Shown: positions 16,248 to 25,225, numbered from the stretch's first letter. The stretch is DNA of 64,000 nt from G963662265 sp963668545 (GCA_963668545.1 OY764868.1:3596001-3660000), one strand, 5' to 3'. Notes: generated by a model not told the origin, from the letters alone. Made by a program: numbers and translations.

Positions 16248-17126
16248 GTGTTTTTTTTCAGGAAAATCATGCTTCTTATTGTATTTATAATTCCTGTCAG
16301 CTTTTTATCATCACAAAATGTCTATGAAGAATTTTTAAAAAAAGAAAACCGGCTGGGCGGAATGGCGGAAATGGTCCTTGTAGAGGGCGGTGTAATGAAT
16401 ATGGGATCTGATGACGGCTACAGCATAGAGCAGCCGGTACACCCTGTTGAGCTTTCCAGTTTCTGGGTTATGACTACAGAGGTAACACAGAAGCTCTGGA
16501 AAGAGGTATTCAGGAAGAACCCTTCAAAAATAAACGGCGAGCTGCGCCCTGTTGATAATGTTACATGGTACGAGGCTGTTGAGTTCTGCAACGAGCTGAG
16601 TGAAATGGATGGCCTGGAGCCGTGTTATACAATCTACAAGAAAGAAAAAGATAAAAACAACACTAATTCCTATGACAAGAAGAAATGGGTTGTTGTCTGC
16701 AATTTCAACAGCAGCGGTTACAGGCTGCTGACCGAAGCTGAATGGGAATATGCTGCACGGGGGGGGAATTTTTCTGAAGGCAAACGCTATTCAGGGGGAG
16801 ATGACCCTGCGGATATAAGCTGGTACAAGAGTAACTCCAGAAGGCTCAGCCATCCTGTAGCCCAGAAGAAAAGTAATGAACTGGGGATATATGATATGAG
16901 CGGGAATGTAAGTGAATGGTGCTGGGACCGTTTTTCCCCTGTTTACTACAATGAATCTCCGTCAATCAATCCCTACGGTGCGGAAAAAAGCTCTTTCAGA
17001 TCTTTAAGAGGTGGAAACTGGAGCTTGAGTTCAAAGTATATCACAGTTTTCAGCCGTTCATTTCAGGGGCCTGAAAACAATAACGCGCTCATAGGTTTCA
17101 GGATCTGCCGCTCATATACTGAATAG
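16248..17126 (+). CDS. Exported formylglycine-generating-enzyme-like (SUMF1/FGE-sulfatase domain) protein
   Basis: About 292 residues. A GTG at 16248 sits 8 nt after AAGGAGAG; a TTG at 16242 in the same frame is an alternative. The signal peptide ends near FLSSQ. The domain reads MVLVEGGVMNMGSDDG, HPVELSSFWVMTTEVTQKLW, PVDNVTWYEAVEFCNELS, RLLTEAEWEYAARGG, LGIYDMSGNVSEWCWD, RSLRGGNWS, all typical of the FGE-sulfatase family. Most bacterial members are not sulfatase activators, and several act as sugar- or ligand-binding or protein-modifying domains. It leads an operon with CheY, CheX and a CheA-like kinase, so an extracytoplasmic sensory or accessory role is possible. Confidence 0.8.
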   Translation: MFFFRKIMLLIVFIIPVSFLSSQNVYEEFLKKENRLGGMAEMVLVEGGVMNMGSDDGYSIEQPVHPVELSSFWVMTTEVTQKLWKEVFRKNPSKINGELRPVDNVTWYEAVEFCNELSEMDGLEPCYTIYKKEKDKNNTNSYDKKKWVVVCNFNSSGYRLLTEAEWEYAARGGNFSEGKRYSGGDDPADISWYKSNSRRLSHPVAQKKSNELGIYDMSGNVSEWCWDRFSPVYYNESPSINPYGAEKSSFRSLRGGNWSLSSKYITVFSRSFQGPENNNALIGFRICRSYTE

Positions 17127-17152
17127 TCTGCATAAGGACAGGGAGAGTTGTA

Positions 17153-17536
17153 ATGAATATACTTGTTGTGGATGATTCAAGAATTATGAGAAACATAATC
17201 AAGAACACACTTGAAAACAGCAGGAAATACGGTAAAATCAGGTTTTTCGAAGCCCAGGACGGTGTAACCGCATTCCGGGAGATAACAGACAACAATATTG
17301 ATCTTCTTCTTCTTGACTGGAACATGCCGCGTCTTAACGGACTTGATCTTGTAAAAAAGCTGAGAAGAATAGAAGCCTTTGAAACACTGCCTATTATCAT
17401 GATTACATCAGAAGCTGCAAAATATAATGTGATTGAAGCCCTGAAGGCAGGAGTAAGCGACTATGTGGTAAAACCGGTACCGGAAAAAAAGCTTCTGCAG
17501 AAAATAGAGCGGCTTGTCTGTGCTGAGGTGAAATAA
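17153..17536 (+). CDS. Stand-alone receiver domain protein (CheY-like)
   Basis: 127 residues, one response-regulator receiver domain and nothing else. NILVVDDSRIMRN supplies the acidic pair, LLLLDWNMPRLNG the phospho-acceptor Asp (about residue 56), IIMITSEA the switch Thr and VVKPVPEKK the conserved Lys. GGGAGAG precedes the ATG. Its last base is shared with the first base of the CheX gene (TAATG), so they are co-translated. The likely phosphodonor is the CheA-like kinase two genes downstream and the likely phosphatase is the CheX protein next door. Confidence 0.9.
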   Translation: MNILVVDDSRIMRNIIKNTLENSRKYGKIRFFEAQDGVTAFREITDNNIDLLLLDWNMPRLNGLDLVKKLRRIEAFETLPIIMITSEAAKYNVIEALKAGVSDYVVKPVPEKKLLQKIERLVCAEVK

Positions 17537-18021
17537 TGGATAAAGAGTATATAATGCCTTTTGTCGAGGCGACAGAAGCGGTTTTTATGGATTTTTTCAA
17601 TGAAAAACCGGAACTTCTCAATCCCTACCTTATAAAGAGGACAGAAACCATTGACTGGGATATTTCAGGAGTAATAGGTATTGCCGGTCAGACCAGAGGG
17701 GTTGTTGTTATAAGTTTCAGCGATTCAATGGCCTGCAGTCTTACATCCAGGCTTATCGGCAGTTCCATTTCTGAAATTGATGACGATGTTGTGGATACGA
17801 TAGGTGAAGTTGTAAATATTATAGCCGGGAATGCGAAGAAAGGTTTTGAATCTTACCGTCTGATGATTTCACTTCCTTCAATTGTCAAGGGTAATGACCA
17901 CAATATTGCCTGGCCTGGAAAGAATATCCCTATTATCGGTATCCCGTTTTCCATAGAAGAAGGGGAATTTATACTTGCTGTAGGGCTTGAAAATATAATC
18001 ACAAATGAGATTGTCAACTGA
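17536..18021 (+). CDS. cheX: CheX-type CheY-phosphate phosphatase
   Basis: 161 residues. The motif DTIGEVVNIIAGNAKKGF contains the E-x-x-N pair and the AGxxK that CheX/CheC/FliY phosphatases insert into the CheY active site. WDISGVIGIAGQTRGVVVISFSD forms the family's strand region. CheX is the typical dedicated CheY phosphatase of spirochaetes and Thermotogae. SD GAGG lies within the end of the CheY gene, 8 nt upstream. Given operon position it should reset the adjacent receiver protein, though action on flagellar CheY is also possible. Confidence 0.85.
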   Translation: MDKEYIMPFVEATEAVFMDFFNEKPELLNPYLIKRTETIDWDISGVIGIAGQTRGVVVISFSDSMACSLTSRLIGSSISEIDDDVVDTIGEVVNIIAGNAKKGFESYRLMISLPSIVKGNDHNIAWPGKNIPIIGIPFSIEEGEFILAVGLENIITNEIVN

Positions 18022-18032
18022 GGAGTATGAAG

Positions 18033-20006
18033 ATGAATTACAGAAAGCTGTTTAATAATATTGTTACTTCAGGCACTTATGACCTTTATTCAACAGGGGA
18101 GAGAAGCCGTCTGATTTTTCTGAACCTTATCCTTATAATTGTATCTTTTCTTCTTGCATTCTCAGCTGTCAGGGATTACCGGCTTGAGGAATACGGTATT
18201 GCCTATGCAATGGCAGGTATAGTGGCTGCGAACATTATCTCTCTGATTGTGCTCAGAAAAACCAAAAACATCAGAATGATAAGTTATTTCACAGTAATTG
18301 TGATGTTTCTTTTTAATCTGTATCTTCTCAGAAATGTGGATGTTCACGGAGCAGGGATACTCTGGCCCCTTTCCTATCCTATTATCTGCATATTCCTGGG
18401 AGGTGCTCTTATAGGTTCCCTTTTTGCCCTCCCTCTTGTTGTTTTCTCAACCCTTGTCTATGTTACCGGATTCAGCGGATATGTTCCTTATTCTCTTGAC
18501 TTTCTTCTCAGGACAATAAGTATCTATATTTTTATCTATATTTTCTGTCTTACATTTGAGATTATCCAGAGAAATACTCAGAACTCTCTTGAAACAGCAA
18601 CAGATGAGCTCAGCCGTGAAAAGAAGCAGACAGACAGTATAATGCATAATGTGGATGAAGGGATTTTTCTCCTTAACAGCAGCCTTGAAATTGAATCTCA
18701 GTATTCTGATTATTTCAGGGCGCTTTTCCCAAATCATCAGCTTGAAAAAATGAATTTTATAGACCTCCTCGAAAACAGGATCCCTGAGAAAGATCTTAAT
18801 GCAACAAGGGATTATCTTGAGATGTTTTTCAAAAAGGGGGTAAACCCTGAGCTTCTTACAGAAATTAATCCTCTTGAGGGCATTTCTGTAAGCCTTGATT
18901 CAGATGATAAAAGCTTCAGTGAATATTTTCTTGCTTTCAAATTCAGCCATATCTATGAGGATGACGGATCTGTTTATATCCTGGGTTCTGTAAAGGATAT
19001 TACAGATGAGCATGCTCTTTCACGTCAGCTTGAAGAGGAGGCAAGGAGCAATGCCAGGAGTATGGAAAACCTGTTTCATATTATCCATGTTGACCCTAAA
19101 ATGATGATTGATTTTCTCAAAGACAGTGAAGAAGAGATGGAAATCATCAATACTCTTCTTAAAAAGAAGGACAGCAACTATAAAGACCTTCTTGTCCGGG
19201 TATATCAGTCAATACATTCAATGAAGAGTAATTCGCTGATTCTCGGAATTAAGAAGTTTTCTGCCACTCTCCACTCTGTGGAGGAGGATATAAAGTCTGT
19301 TCTTGAAAAGAATGAGATTGTATGGGACGACATCCTGGATCTTGCAATCACTTTAAGAAATATTCAGGTGGAAATAAATGATATCAAGGATCTCATTAAT
19401 AAAATTCTTGAATTCAGAACAGATTTTGTGGAATCAGAATCAACAATAAACAAGGGAATAATTGAAAAATCCATTGAAAGGGTTCTTGAGATAGAATCCA
19501 GGAAGCAGAATAAAAAGGTCCAGCTCCAATTTAAAAATTTCAGCAGTGCAGATATTCCTGATAATTACAAGAAAGTAGTTAAAGATGTTTTTATTCAGAT
19601 GACCAGGAATTCAATAGTTCATGGTATTGAAACCCCTGAAGAGCGGCTTAAAAAGAACAAGCAGGAACATGGCGTAATAACTATTTCATCAGATAAGGTC
19701 GGCGATACAATTGAATACCGTTTTCGCGATGACGGCCGGGGTCTGGATATTAAAAAGATACAGGAAAAACTGGCAGAGCAGAGTACAGGTGCCGGTACTT
19801 TGAGCCTTAAGCCTGTAGATATAGCCCGGCATATCTTTTCTCCCGGCTTCTCCACTCTCAGTGAAGCTACCCAGACTGCCGGGAGGGGAATAGGTCTCAG
19901 CATGATAAAGGAAAGGCTTGAAAAACACCGTGGCAAGATAAGAATAAACTCTTCAAAAGACAGGATGTGTGAATTTTCGATTGTTCTTCCTGCTGTTGAA
20001 AAATGA
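18033..20006 (+). CDS. Membrane CheA-like histidine kinase with HPt domain, lacking a CheW domain
   Basis: 657 residues. Start at 18033 (GAGGAG 8 nt upstream) preferred to the ATG at 18027. About five to six membrane helices (residues 20-175) precede a PAS-like segment (NVDEGIFLLNSSLEIESQYSDYF to LGSVKDITDEHALSR). The part at about 385-440 is an HPt bundle: YQSIHSMKSNSLILG carries the candidate phospho-His. It is followed by a helical linker and a CheA-type ATPase (MTRNSIVHGIETPEERLKK, FRDDGRGLDI, TAGRGIGLSMIKERL). Unlike CheA there is no C-terminal CheW-like (P5) domain; the chain ends after the ATPase, so it should not join receptor arrays. The last gene of the FGE-CheY-CheX operon. Confidence 0.8.
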   Translation: MNYRKLFNNIVTSGTYDLYSTGERSRLIFLNLILIIVSFLLAFSAVRDYRLEEYGIAYAMAGIVAANIISLIVLRKTKNIRMISYFTVIVMFLFNLYLLRNVDVHGAGILWPLSYPIICIFLGGALIGSLFALPLVVFSTLVYVTGFSGYVPYSLDFLLRTISIYIFIYIFCLTFEIIQRNTQNSLETATDELSREKKQTDSIMHNVDEGIFLLNSSLEIESQYSDYFRALFPNHQLEKMNFIDLLENRIPEKDLNATRDYLEMFFKKGVNPELLTEINPLEGISVSLDSDDKSFSEYFLAFKFSHIYEDDGSVYILGSVKDITDEHALSRQLEEEARSNARSMENLFHIIHVDPKMMIDFLKDSEEEMEIINTLLKKKDSNYKDLLVRVYQSIHSMKSNSLILGIKKFSATLHSVEEDIKSVLEKNEIVWDDILDLAITLRNIQVEINDIKDLINKILEFRTDFVESESTINKGIIEKSIERVLEIESRKQNKKVQLQFKNFSSADIPDNYKKVVKDVFIQMTRNSIVHGIETPEERLKKNKQEHGVITISSDKVGDTIEYRFRDDGRGLDIKKIQEKLAEQSTGAGTLSLKPVDIARHIFSPGFSTLSEATQTAGRGIGLSMIKERLEKHRGKIRINSSKDRMCEFSIVLPAVEK

Positions 20007-20043
20007 CATTTTTATATACTAATAATTATAGTAAATATTTTCC

Positions 20044-20071
20044 AAGTCTCCTGTACAGGGAGACTTTTTTT
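20044..20071 (+). terminator. Intrinsic terminator of the signalling operon
   Basis: AAGTCTCC (20044-20051) and GGAGACTT (20059-20066) form an 8-bp stem with a 7-nt loop followed by a T tract. Confidence 0.85.
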
Positions 20072-20084
20072 ATTTAAACGGCAG

Positions 20085-20460
20085 CATATTGTTGATATCT
20101 GTGTATAAGTTCACAGGTTATCCACAGGCTGTCCCCCGGGATTGTGGATGAAATATCAAGTTATCAACAGACAATTCCAGAGAATATTTTTGCTGCTGAA
20201 TTCCAATTTCCGGTTTTATCAAGATTAATTACTTATTATATAAGTACTTATTGGATTAATCTCTAAAATGCTTATTATCCGTGAATTCTTAAATAGTATC
20301 AAAATTTCAGGTAGTTTTTATTGTCACCAAAATTATCCACAGGTTATTAACATTGGTGTTCCGGAAGTTGATAAATCTGTATCTCACGATTGGATATTCT
20401 GATTGACATTTCTGAATACTATCAACAGATCAGTTGTGTATTTGCAGGCTGTTTCATTTG
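20085..20460. other. Cluster of DnaA boxes in a 480-bp non-coding gap: candidate replication origin
   Basis: The gap 20072-20528 has no gene. It contains TGTGTATAA at 20100-20108 (minus-orientation consensus), TTATCCACA at 20118-20126 and again at 20333-20341 (perfect), TGTGGATGA at 20143-20151, TTATCAACA at 20161-20169 and TTATTAACA at 20344-20352 (one mismatch each), plus weaker sites near 20367 and 20419. A very AT-rich stretch (about 20200-20300) lies between the two box groups and could be the unwinding element. The consensus is TTATNCACA. No dnaA, dnaN or parAB genes flank it, so origin function is inferred, not established. Confidence 0.6.
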
Positions 20461-20528
20461 CTGTTCAAGAGACTCTGTGAGAAAATCATATATAAGCAGA
20501 GTTATTAATTCCTGATTACTGGCTGGAT

Positions 20529-20559
20529 AAAAAAAAGGATAAAGCTTTTTGCTTTATCC
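20529..20559 (-). terminator. Intrinsic terminator of the STAS-zinc ribbon gene
   Basis: GGATAAAGC (20537-20545) and GCTTTATCC (20551-20559) form a perfect 9-bp stem with a 5-nt loop. On the minus strand eight T residues follow (20536-20529). The stop codon lies in the stem. Confidence 0.9.
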
Positions 20560-21105
20560 CAGAAAGACCTGACCGTTATTATCAATTGCAAGTATGGTTT
20601 TGCATTCAGAACATCTGAATCTTCCTGTTTTAACTGCTTTCAGTTTCCTGGAGCAGATAGGGCATTTGAAAATCTTCGGAAATACATCAGATGATTTCTG
20701 CGGATTACCTTTATTGAAAAATTCAACAGCTTCTTCAAGAGAATCCTTGATATTGAAAAACTGGGAAAATCCAAGAAGCTGAAATACTTCATATACTTTA
20801 GGCTGAATTTCAAGGAGAACAAGATCTCCCCCTTTAGGCTTTACAGTTTTCAAAAAAGCAGTAAATGAACCGATTCCTGTACTGGATACATAATTCAGCC
20901 CGTTACAGTTGAAAATGAGTTTAATAAATCCTGAATCAACAGCTCTGGAAATTCTTTTCTGGAAAGAATTCGAGTTATAAGTATCTATATAACCTGTAAG
21001 ATAAAGAACCAGACAGCTTGTATCTGATTCGACTTTCTGAAGTTTTATTTTCAGGCTGTCGTCTTTTTCGTCATCAAATCCAGGTACTATTTCATTATTT
21101 GTCAT
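20554..21105 (-). CDS. STAS-domain protein with C-terminal zinc ribbon
   Basis: 183 residues. Residues about 20-125 form a STAS (anti-anti-sigma-like) domain: LVLYLTGYIDTYNSNSFQKRI and IFNCNGLNYVSSTGIGSF, where the Ser-Ser-Thr is the usual phosphorylation region, then GGDLVLLEIQPKVYEVFQLLGF. After a short linker (NKGNPQKSSDV) comes CPIC-x14-CSEC, a rubredoxin-type zinc ribbon. AAAGG lies 7-8 nt before the ATG. STAS plus a zinc ribbon is not the standard antagonist layout, so the ribbon may bind a partner or nucleic acid. It is a monocistronic unit next to the candidate origin. Confidence 0.8.
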   Translation of the reverse strand: MTNNEIVPGFDDEKDDSLKIKLQKVESDTSCLVLYLTGYIDTYNSNSFQKRISRAVDSGFIKLIFNCNGLNYVSSTGIGSFTAFLKTVKPKGGDLVLLEIQPKVYEVFQLLGFSQFFNIKDSLEEAVEFFNKGNPQKSSDVFPKIFKCPICSRKLKAVKTGRFRCSECKTILAIDNNGQVFLG

Positions 21106-21287
21106 ATATATACCTTTAATTGTAATATGTTTTTACAGAAAACAATAAATCTATAATAAAGTTTTCTAATTCATTTGTCAAATAATATAAATTATTCAAT
21201 TTGTATTAATTTAATATCGGTTATTTTTATTATTATATTAAATATGTTATAATGATTTTTGATAATAGATATTATATGGGGGTTTCC

Positions 21288-21767
21288 GTGAAAAGGGTGT
21301 ATATTCTTTCTTTTCTTGTGATCTTTTTTATCATATCAGGTTTTGTCTCTGCTTCTCCTGTCTCTGATTTTGATAAAATAGCAGATTTCAGCATAACACT
21401 GAAAAAGCTCAATAAAATGGCCGCTGAAAACAGGCTTTCGTCTCTTGAAGACAAGTATCTGATCCTTGACGGAGCTTTATCCTCCTATACAGTAATTGAT
21501 AATGATCCTGATAATTATACTGTGGAACTGATTATTGTAAACGGAGAATGGGAAGGGGTAAGCGATGTTCATATATTCAGGAGTGTCGTGGTTGTTAAGG
21601 GAAGTGAATATGAGGATAAATTCCCTGCAAGAAGGAAAAAAAATGCAGAAGATGAAATACCTCTCAATTCAGGGCTTATTATTATTGCAAAGCTCAATAA
21701 TGTGATATCCATGAACAATACTTCTGTTCCTGTACTTGACGGTTATTATCTAAGGGTTTTTAAATAA
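21288..21767 (+). CDS. Small exported protein of unknown function
   Basis: 159 residues from a GTG at 21288, placed 5 nt after GGGGG. The frame extends upstream to 21252, but that overlaps a TATAAT (21248-21253) that probably serves as its -10 box. The sequence begins KRVYILSFLVIFFIISGFVSA (signal peptide), then about 130 residues with the segments KYLILDGALSSYTVIDND and YTVELIIVNGEWEGVSDVHIFRSVVVVKG, which look like a small beta-barrel or OB-type fold. No family recognised. It is not linked to its neighbours by spacing (168 nt to thyA). Confidence 0.6.
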   Translation: MKRVYILSFLVIFFIISGFVSASPVSDFDKIADFSITLKKLNKMAAENRLSSLEDKYLILDGALSSYTVIDNDPDNYTVELIIVNGEWEGVSDVHIFRSVVVVKGSEYEDKFPARRKKNAEDEIPLNSGLIIIAKLNNVISMNNTSVPVLDGYYLRVFK

Positions 21768-21935
21768 AAAGGTTTCCGTCATAATAAAACAGTAACAGAA
21801 AGAAACAGTGTCAGAGAATTCTCTTTGTTTAAAATCGGCATTTACAGTTTTCTGTTAAACATGGCAGTATCAGTCAGAATATATCCCCATAATATCTGAT
21901 TTCTGATAGTATATTTTAATTTGGAGTTGTATATA

Positions 21936-22799
21936 ATGAAACAGTACCTTGATCTTGTCAGACATGTTCTTGAAAACGGAGAAAGAAAGGTTAACAGAAC
22001 AGGAGTTGCAACAATAAGTTCTTTTGCCTGTTTTTATAAAGTCCCCCTTTCAGAGGGATACCCCCTTCTCACAACAAAGAAGGTCTATTTCAACTCCATG
22101 CTCAGAGAGGTCTTCTGGTATCTGTCCGGTGAGGAGCATATCAGAAATCTCAGAAACCATACAAAGATATGGGATGCCTGGGCAGACAGTGAAGGCCGCC
22201 TTGAAACAGCCTACGGCAGGTTCTGGAGACGGTATCCTGTTCCTGAAAAAGGGCTTGACGGTGAAAAATGGGGCAGCAGATGGGTCAGCCGCGACCCGGC
22301 AACAGGAGAAAAGGTTTTCGATCAGATCAGGTATATTGTTGACTCTCTCCATGACCTTAAAAAAAATCCAGAATCACCAGCCCTCCGAAGACTTGTTGTA
22401 TCTGCCTGGCATCCCGGAAATGCTTCAGAAAGCCTGCTCCCCCCCTGCCATTACAGTTTCTGTTTCAATGTAACCGGAGGCCGGCTTAACTGCCATCTTA
22501 CCCAGAGATCAGCAGATATTGCTCTTGGGGTCCCCTTTAACCTTGCCTGCTATTCCCTTCTTACAATGCTTCTTGCAAAGGAAACAGGATTTAAGCCCGG
22601 GGAATTTGCCCACACACTTATTGATGCACATATCTATGAAAATCATGTTGAAGCAATAAAGGGGCAGCTTGAAAGAAAACCGGGAAAACTCCCAACACTT
22701 GAAATTGCTGACAAGAGTTTCTTTGATCTGGGTTTTGATGATATTAAACTTAAAGGGTATGATCCTCAGCCGTTTATCAAGTTTGATGTTGCTGTCTGA
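21936..22799 (+). CDS. thyA: Thymidylate synthase (ThyA type)
   Basis: 287 residues. Methylates dUMP to dTMP using methylene-tetrahydrofolate, producing dihydrofolate. RKVNRTGVATIS binds phosphate; LLPPCHYSF contains the catalytic Cys; LTQRSADIALGVPFNLACYSLL and HTLIDAHIYENH are the usual substrate and folate contacts. The ATG at 21936 (GGAG 9 nt upstream) begins right at the conserved MKQYLDLVRHVL. folA follows 17 nt later and recycles the dihydrofolate, an operon seen in many bacteria. Confidence 0.95.
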   Translation: MKQYLDLVRHVLENGERKVNRTGVATISSFACFYKVPLSEGYPLLTTKKVYFNSMLREVFWYLSGEEHIRNLRNHTKIWDAWADSEGRLETAYGRFWRRYPVPEKGLDGEKWGSRWVSRDPATGEKVFDQIRYIVDSLHDLKKNPESPALRRLVVSAWHPGNASESLLPPCHYSFCFNVTGGRLNCHLTQRSADIALGVPFNLACYSLLTMLLAKETGFKPGEFAHTLIDAHIYENHVEAIKGQLERKPGKLPTLEIADKSFFDLGFDDIKLKGYDPQPFIKFDVAV

Positions 22800-22816
22800 C
22801 AATCCGGGGGAATACT

Positions 22817-23320
22817 GTGGAAAAAAGAAAGACCGGAAAAATATGTTTAATTGTGGCAATAACAGAAAAGGGAATAATTGGTAAAGGCAATGATCTCCCG
22901 TGGCATATCCCTGAAGATTTAAAGCATTTCAGGAAAACAACCATGTCGAATATTATTCTGATGGGAAGGAAAACCTTTGAATCAATAGGAAAGCCCCTTC
23001 CCGGGAGAAAGAATTTCATACTTACTTCAAATCCAGGAAGTATTCCTGATGAAATAAAGGATCATGAAAATGTCTCTGTCTTTACATCCTTTGAAGATGC
23101 TGTATCTGCAGCTTCTGATATGTATGAGGATATGTTTATCATAGGGGGGGCTTCTGTTTACAGGGACACAATCAGATATGCAGACAGGCTCTATATATCA
23201 AGAGTAAGGAAAAACTATCCGGGAGATGTATATTTCCCTGAATATGATGAAACAGAATGGGCTCTTACCTCATCTGAAGATTATGATGAATTCACACTCG
23301 AGATCTACGACAGGAAATAA
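22817..23320 (+). CDS. folA: Dihydrofolate reductase
   Basis: 167 residues with a GTG start after GGGGG. NADPH-dependent reduction of dihydrofolate. ICLIVAITEKGIIGKGNDLPWHIPEDLKHF is the N-terminal active site with the W-x-(I)-PED acid; IILMGRKTFESIG and FIIGGASVYRDTI are the NADPH-binding motifs. It has one extra leading segment (MEKRKTG) relative to typical enzymes. It is in an operon with thyA and converges on the radical SAM gene with a 24-nt gap. Confidence 0.95.
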   Translation: MEKRKTGKICLIVAITEKGIIGKGNDLPWHIPEDLKHFRKTTMSNIILMGRKTFESIGKPLPGRKNFILTSNPGSIPDEIKDHENVSVFTSFEDAVSAASDMYEDMFIIGGASVYRDTIRYADRLYISRVRKNYPGDVYFPEYDETEWALTSSEDYDEFTLEIYDRK

Positions 23321-23344
23321 GTAAGCTGTTTTCTGTTCCCCGGA

Positions 23345-25210
23345 TTAAACCTTTTTTCCTCCTCTCTCTTTATAAGCTGTTTTTATTCCTTTTCTTTTTT
23401 CATTTCCATATTCCGGTATCAGGCAGTTTTTCCCGCTGCCTACAAGGTCTTTCCTTCCCGCCTTTATAAGTGCTTTTTTTACAATCTGATAATTCTCTTT
23501 CTTGTGAAAATGAATCAGGGCTTTCTGTTCTCTTTTTTCCTCAATTGTTCGGGGGACATATATCTCTTCTCCTGTAAAAGGATCAAACCCTGTGTAATAA
23601 ATGCATGTTGAAAGTGTCCCGGGGGTAGGATAAAAGTCCTGCACCTGATCAGGAATAAAACCCTCCTTTTTAAGGAACAACGCGAGTTCCACAGCTTCTT
23701 TCAGTGTAGAGCCGGGGTGGGAGGATATGAAGTAGGGGATTATATACTGCTTTTTCCCGATTTTTCTGTTCATCTCCTCAAATTTACTCTTGAAATCAAG
23801 ATAGACCTCTTTGCCCGGTTTACCCATAACATCTAGCACTCTTTTCGAAATGTGTTCAGGTGCAATTTTTAGCTGCCCGCTTATATGATGCGTGCATAAC
23901 TCCTCTAGAAAGTTACCAGTTTTTCTGTTTATCACATCTGTATCTTTCAGGAGATAGTCATAACGTATTCCTGATCTGATAAATACCTTTTTCACCCTGT
24001 CCAGTTTTCTGAGCTTTCTTAATAAGGAAATATAGTCTCTGTGATCAGTCTCAAGAGAGGGGCAGGGCGAGGGGAAAAGGCAGCGCTTGTCAGGGCAGGT
24101 CCCTGTTTTAAGCTGTTTCCTGCATGAAAGATGCCTGAAATTTGCTGTCGGCCCCCCTACATCGTGAATATACCCTTTAAAATTAACCGATTCAGTAAGT
24201 TTTTCTGCGCTCTGAATTATTGATTCATGGCTTCTTGCCTGTATTATCCTTCCCTGATGAAATACAAGGGCACAGAAGCTGCAGCTGCCGAAGCATCCAC
24301 GGGAACTTGTTATGCTGAATTCAACTTCTTTAAAAGCTGGTATTTCTTCATCCATGTAAAGGGGATGAGGTGCCATCATAAAGGGGAGAGAATAAACAGA
24401 ATCCATTTCTATCGTTGTAAGGGGAAACTGGGGAGGGTTGTGGATTACATACTGTCTGTCAGCCTTTTCAACAAGAGTTTTTGCAGAAAAGGGATCTGTG
24501 TTCTGATAGAATTTTACAAAGTTTTCAGAGAAGAGTTTTTTGCTTTCGCTGATCTCTTCAAAAGAGCTGAGAATTATTGTATCCCCTGTTTCCTGAATAC
24601 CTGTACTTCTTGTAACTGTCCCCCTGATCCCTGTAATTGATTTAACTTCTTCCCCTTTTTCCAGCCGCCCTGCAATCTCTGTTACTGCTTTTTCTCCCAT
24701 ACCGTATACAAGAATATCTGCTTTTGAATCAAGCAGTATGCTTCTCCTGACCCTGTTGCTCCAGTAATCGTAATGGGAAAGCCGTCTCAGCGATGCCTCA
24801 ATCCCCCCTATTATTACAGGAATGTTTTTATAACAGCTTTTTATTACAGCTGTGTAGACAATTACAGCCCTGTCCGGCCTCAGCCCTGTTTTCCCTCCAG
24901 GTGAATAAAGGTCCTTTTTCCTCTCCTTTTTCATTGATGTATAACGGGCAACCATTGAATCTATATTTCCCGATGTAACAAGGAAAGCCAGCCTGGGCCT
25001 TCCAAGTTTCTGAAAATCGTTTTTGTCTTTCCAGTCAGGCTGGGCAATTATACCCACTCTGTATCCTTTTTTTTCAAGTACCCTGCCTATTACTGCCGCG
25101 CCGAATGAGGGATGGTCAACATAGGCATCTCCTGTGACAATTATAAAGTCAGCCTCATGTGTACCGGACTGCCTGAGTTCGGATACTGTCATGGGAAGAT
25201 AAGTTTTCAT
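23345..25210 (-). CDS. ygiQ: YgiQ-family (UPF0313) radical SAM protein
   Basis: 621 residues. The N-terminal B12-binding-like region (FIIVTGDAYVDHPSFGAAVIGRVLEKKGY) is followed by the radical SAM core with GCFGSCSFCAL (C-x3-C-x2-C cluster ligands) and the DVGGPTANF segment characteristic of UPF0313. The reaction is unknown for the family. A TTG (25213) overlaps the frame, but the ATG at 25210 is 7 nt after GAGG in GAGGTGA and was chosen. A perfect hairpin lies just upstream of the ribosome binding site. Confidence 0.88.
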   Translation of the reverse strand: MKTYLPMTVSELRQSGTHEADFIIVTGDAYVDHPSFGAAVIGRVLEKKGYRVGIIAQPDWKDKNDFQKLGRPRLAFLVTSGNIDSMVARYTSMKKERKKDLYSPGGKTGLRPDRAVIVYTAVIKSCYKNIPVIIGGIEASLRRLSHYDYWSNRVRRSILLDSKADILVYGMGEKAVTEIAGRLEKGEEVKSITGIRGTVTRSTGIQETGDTIILSSFEEISESKKLFSENFVKFYQNTDPFSAKTLVEKADRQYVIHNPPQFPLTTIEMDSVYSLPFMMAPHPLYMDEEIPAFKEVEFSITSSRGCFGSCSFCALVFHQGRIIQARSHESIIQSAEKLTESVNFKGYIHDVGGPTANFRHLSCRKQLKTGTCPDKRCLFPSPCPSLETDHRDYISLLRKLRKLDRVKKVFIRSGIRYDYLLKDTDVINRKTGNFLEELCTHHISGQLKIAPEHISKRVLDVMGKPGKEVYLDFKSKFEEMNRKIGKKQYIIPYFISSHPGSTLKEAVELALFLKKEGFIPDQVQDFYPTPGTLSTCIYYTGFDPFTGEEIYVPRTIEEKREQKALIHFHKKENYQIVKKALIKAGRKDLVGSGKNCLIPEYGNEKRKGIKTAYKERGGKKV

Positions 25211-25225
25211 CAAGTCACCTCATTT

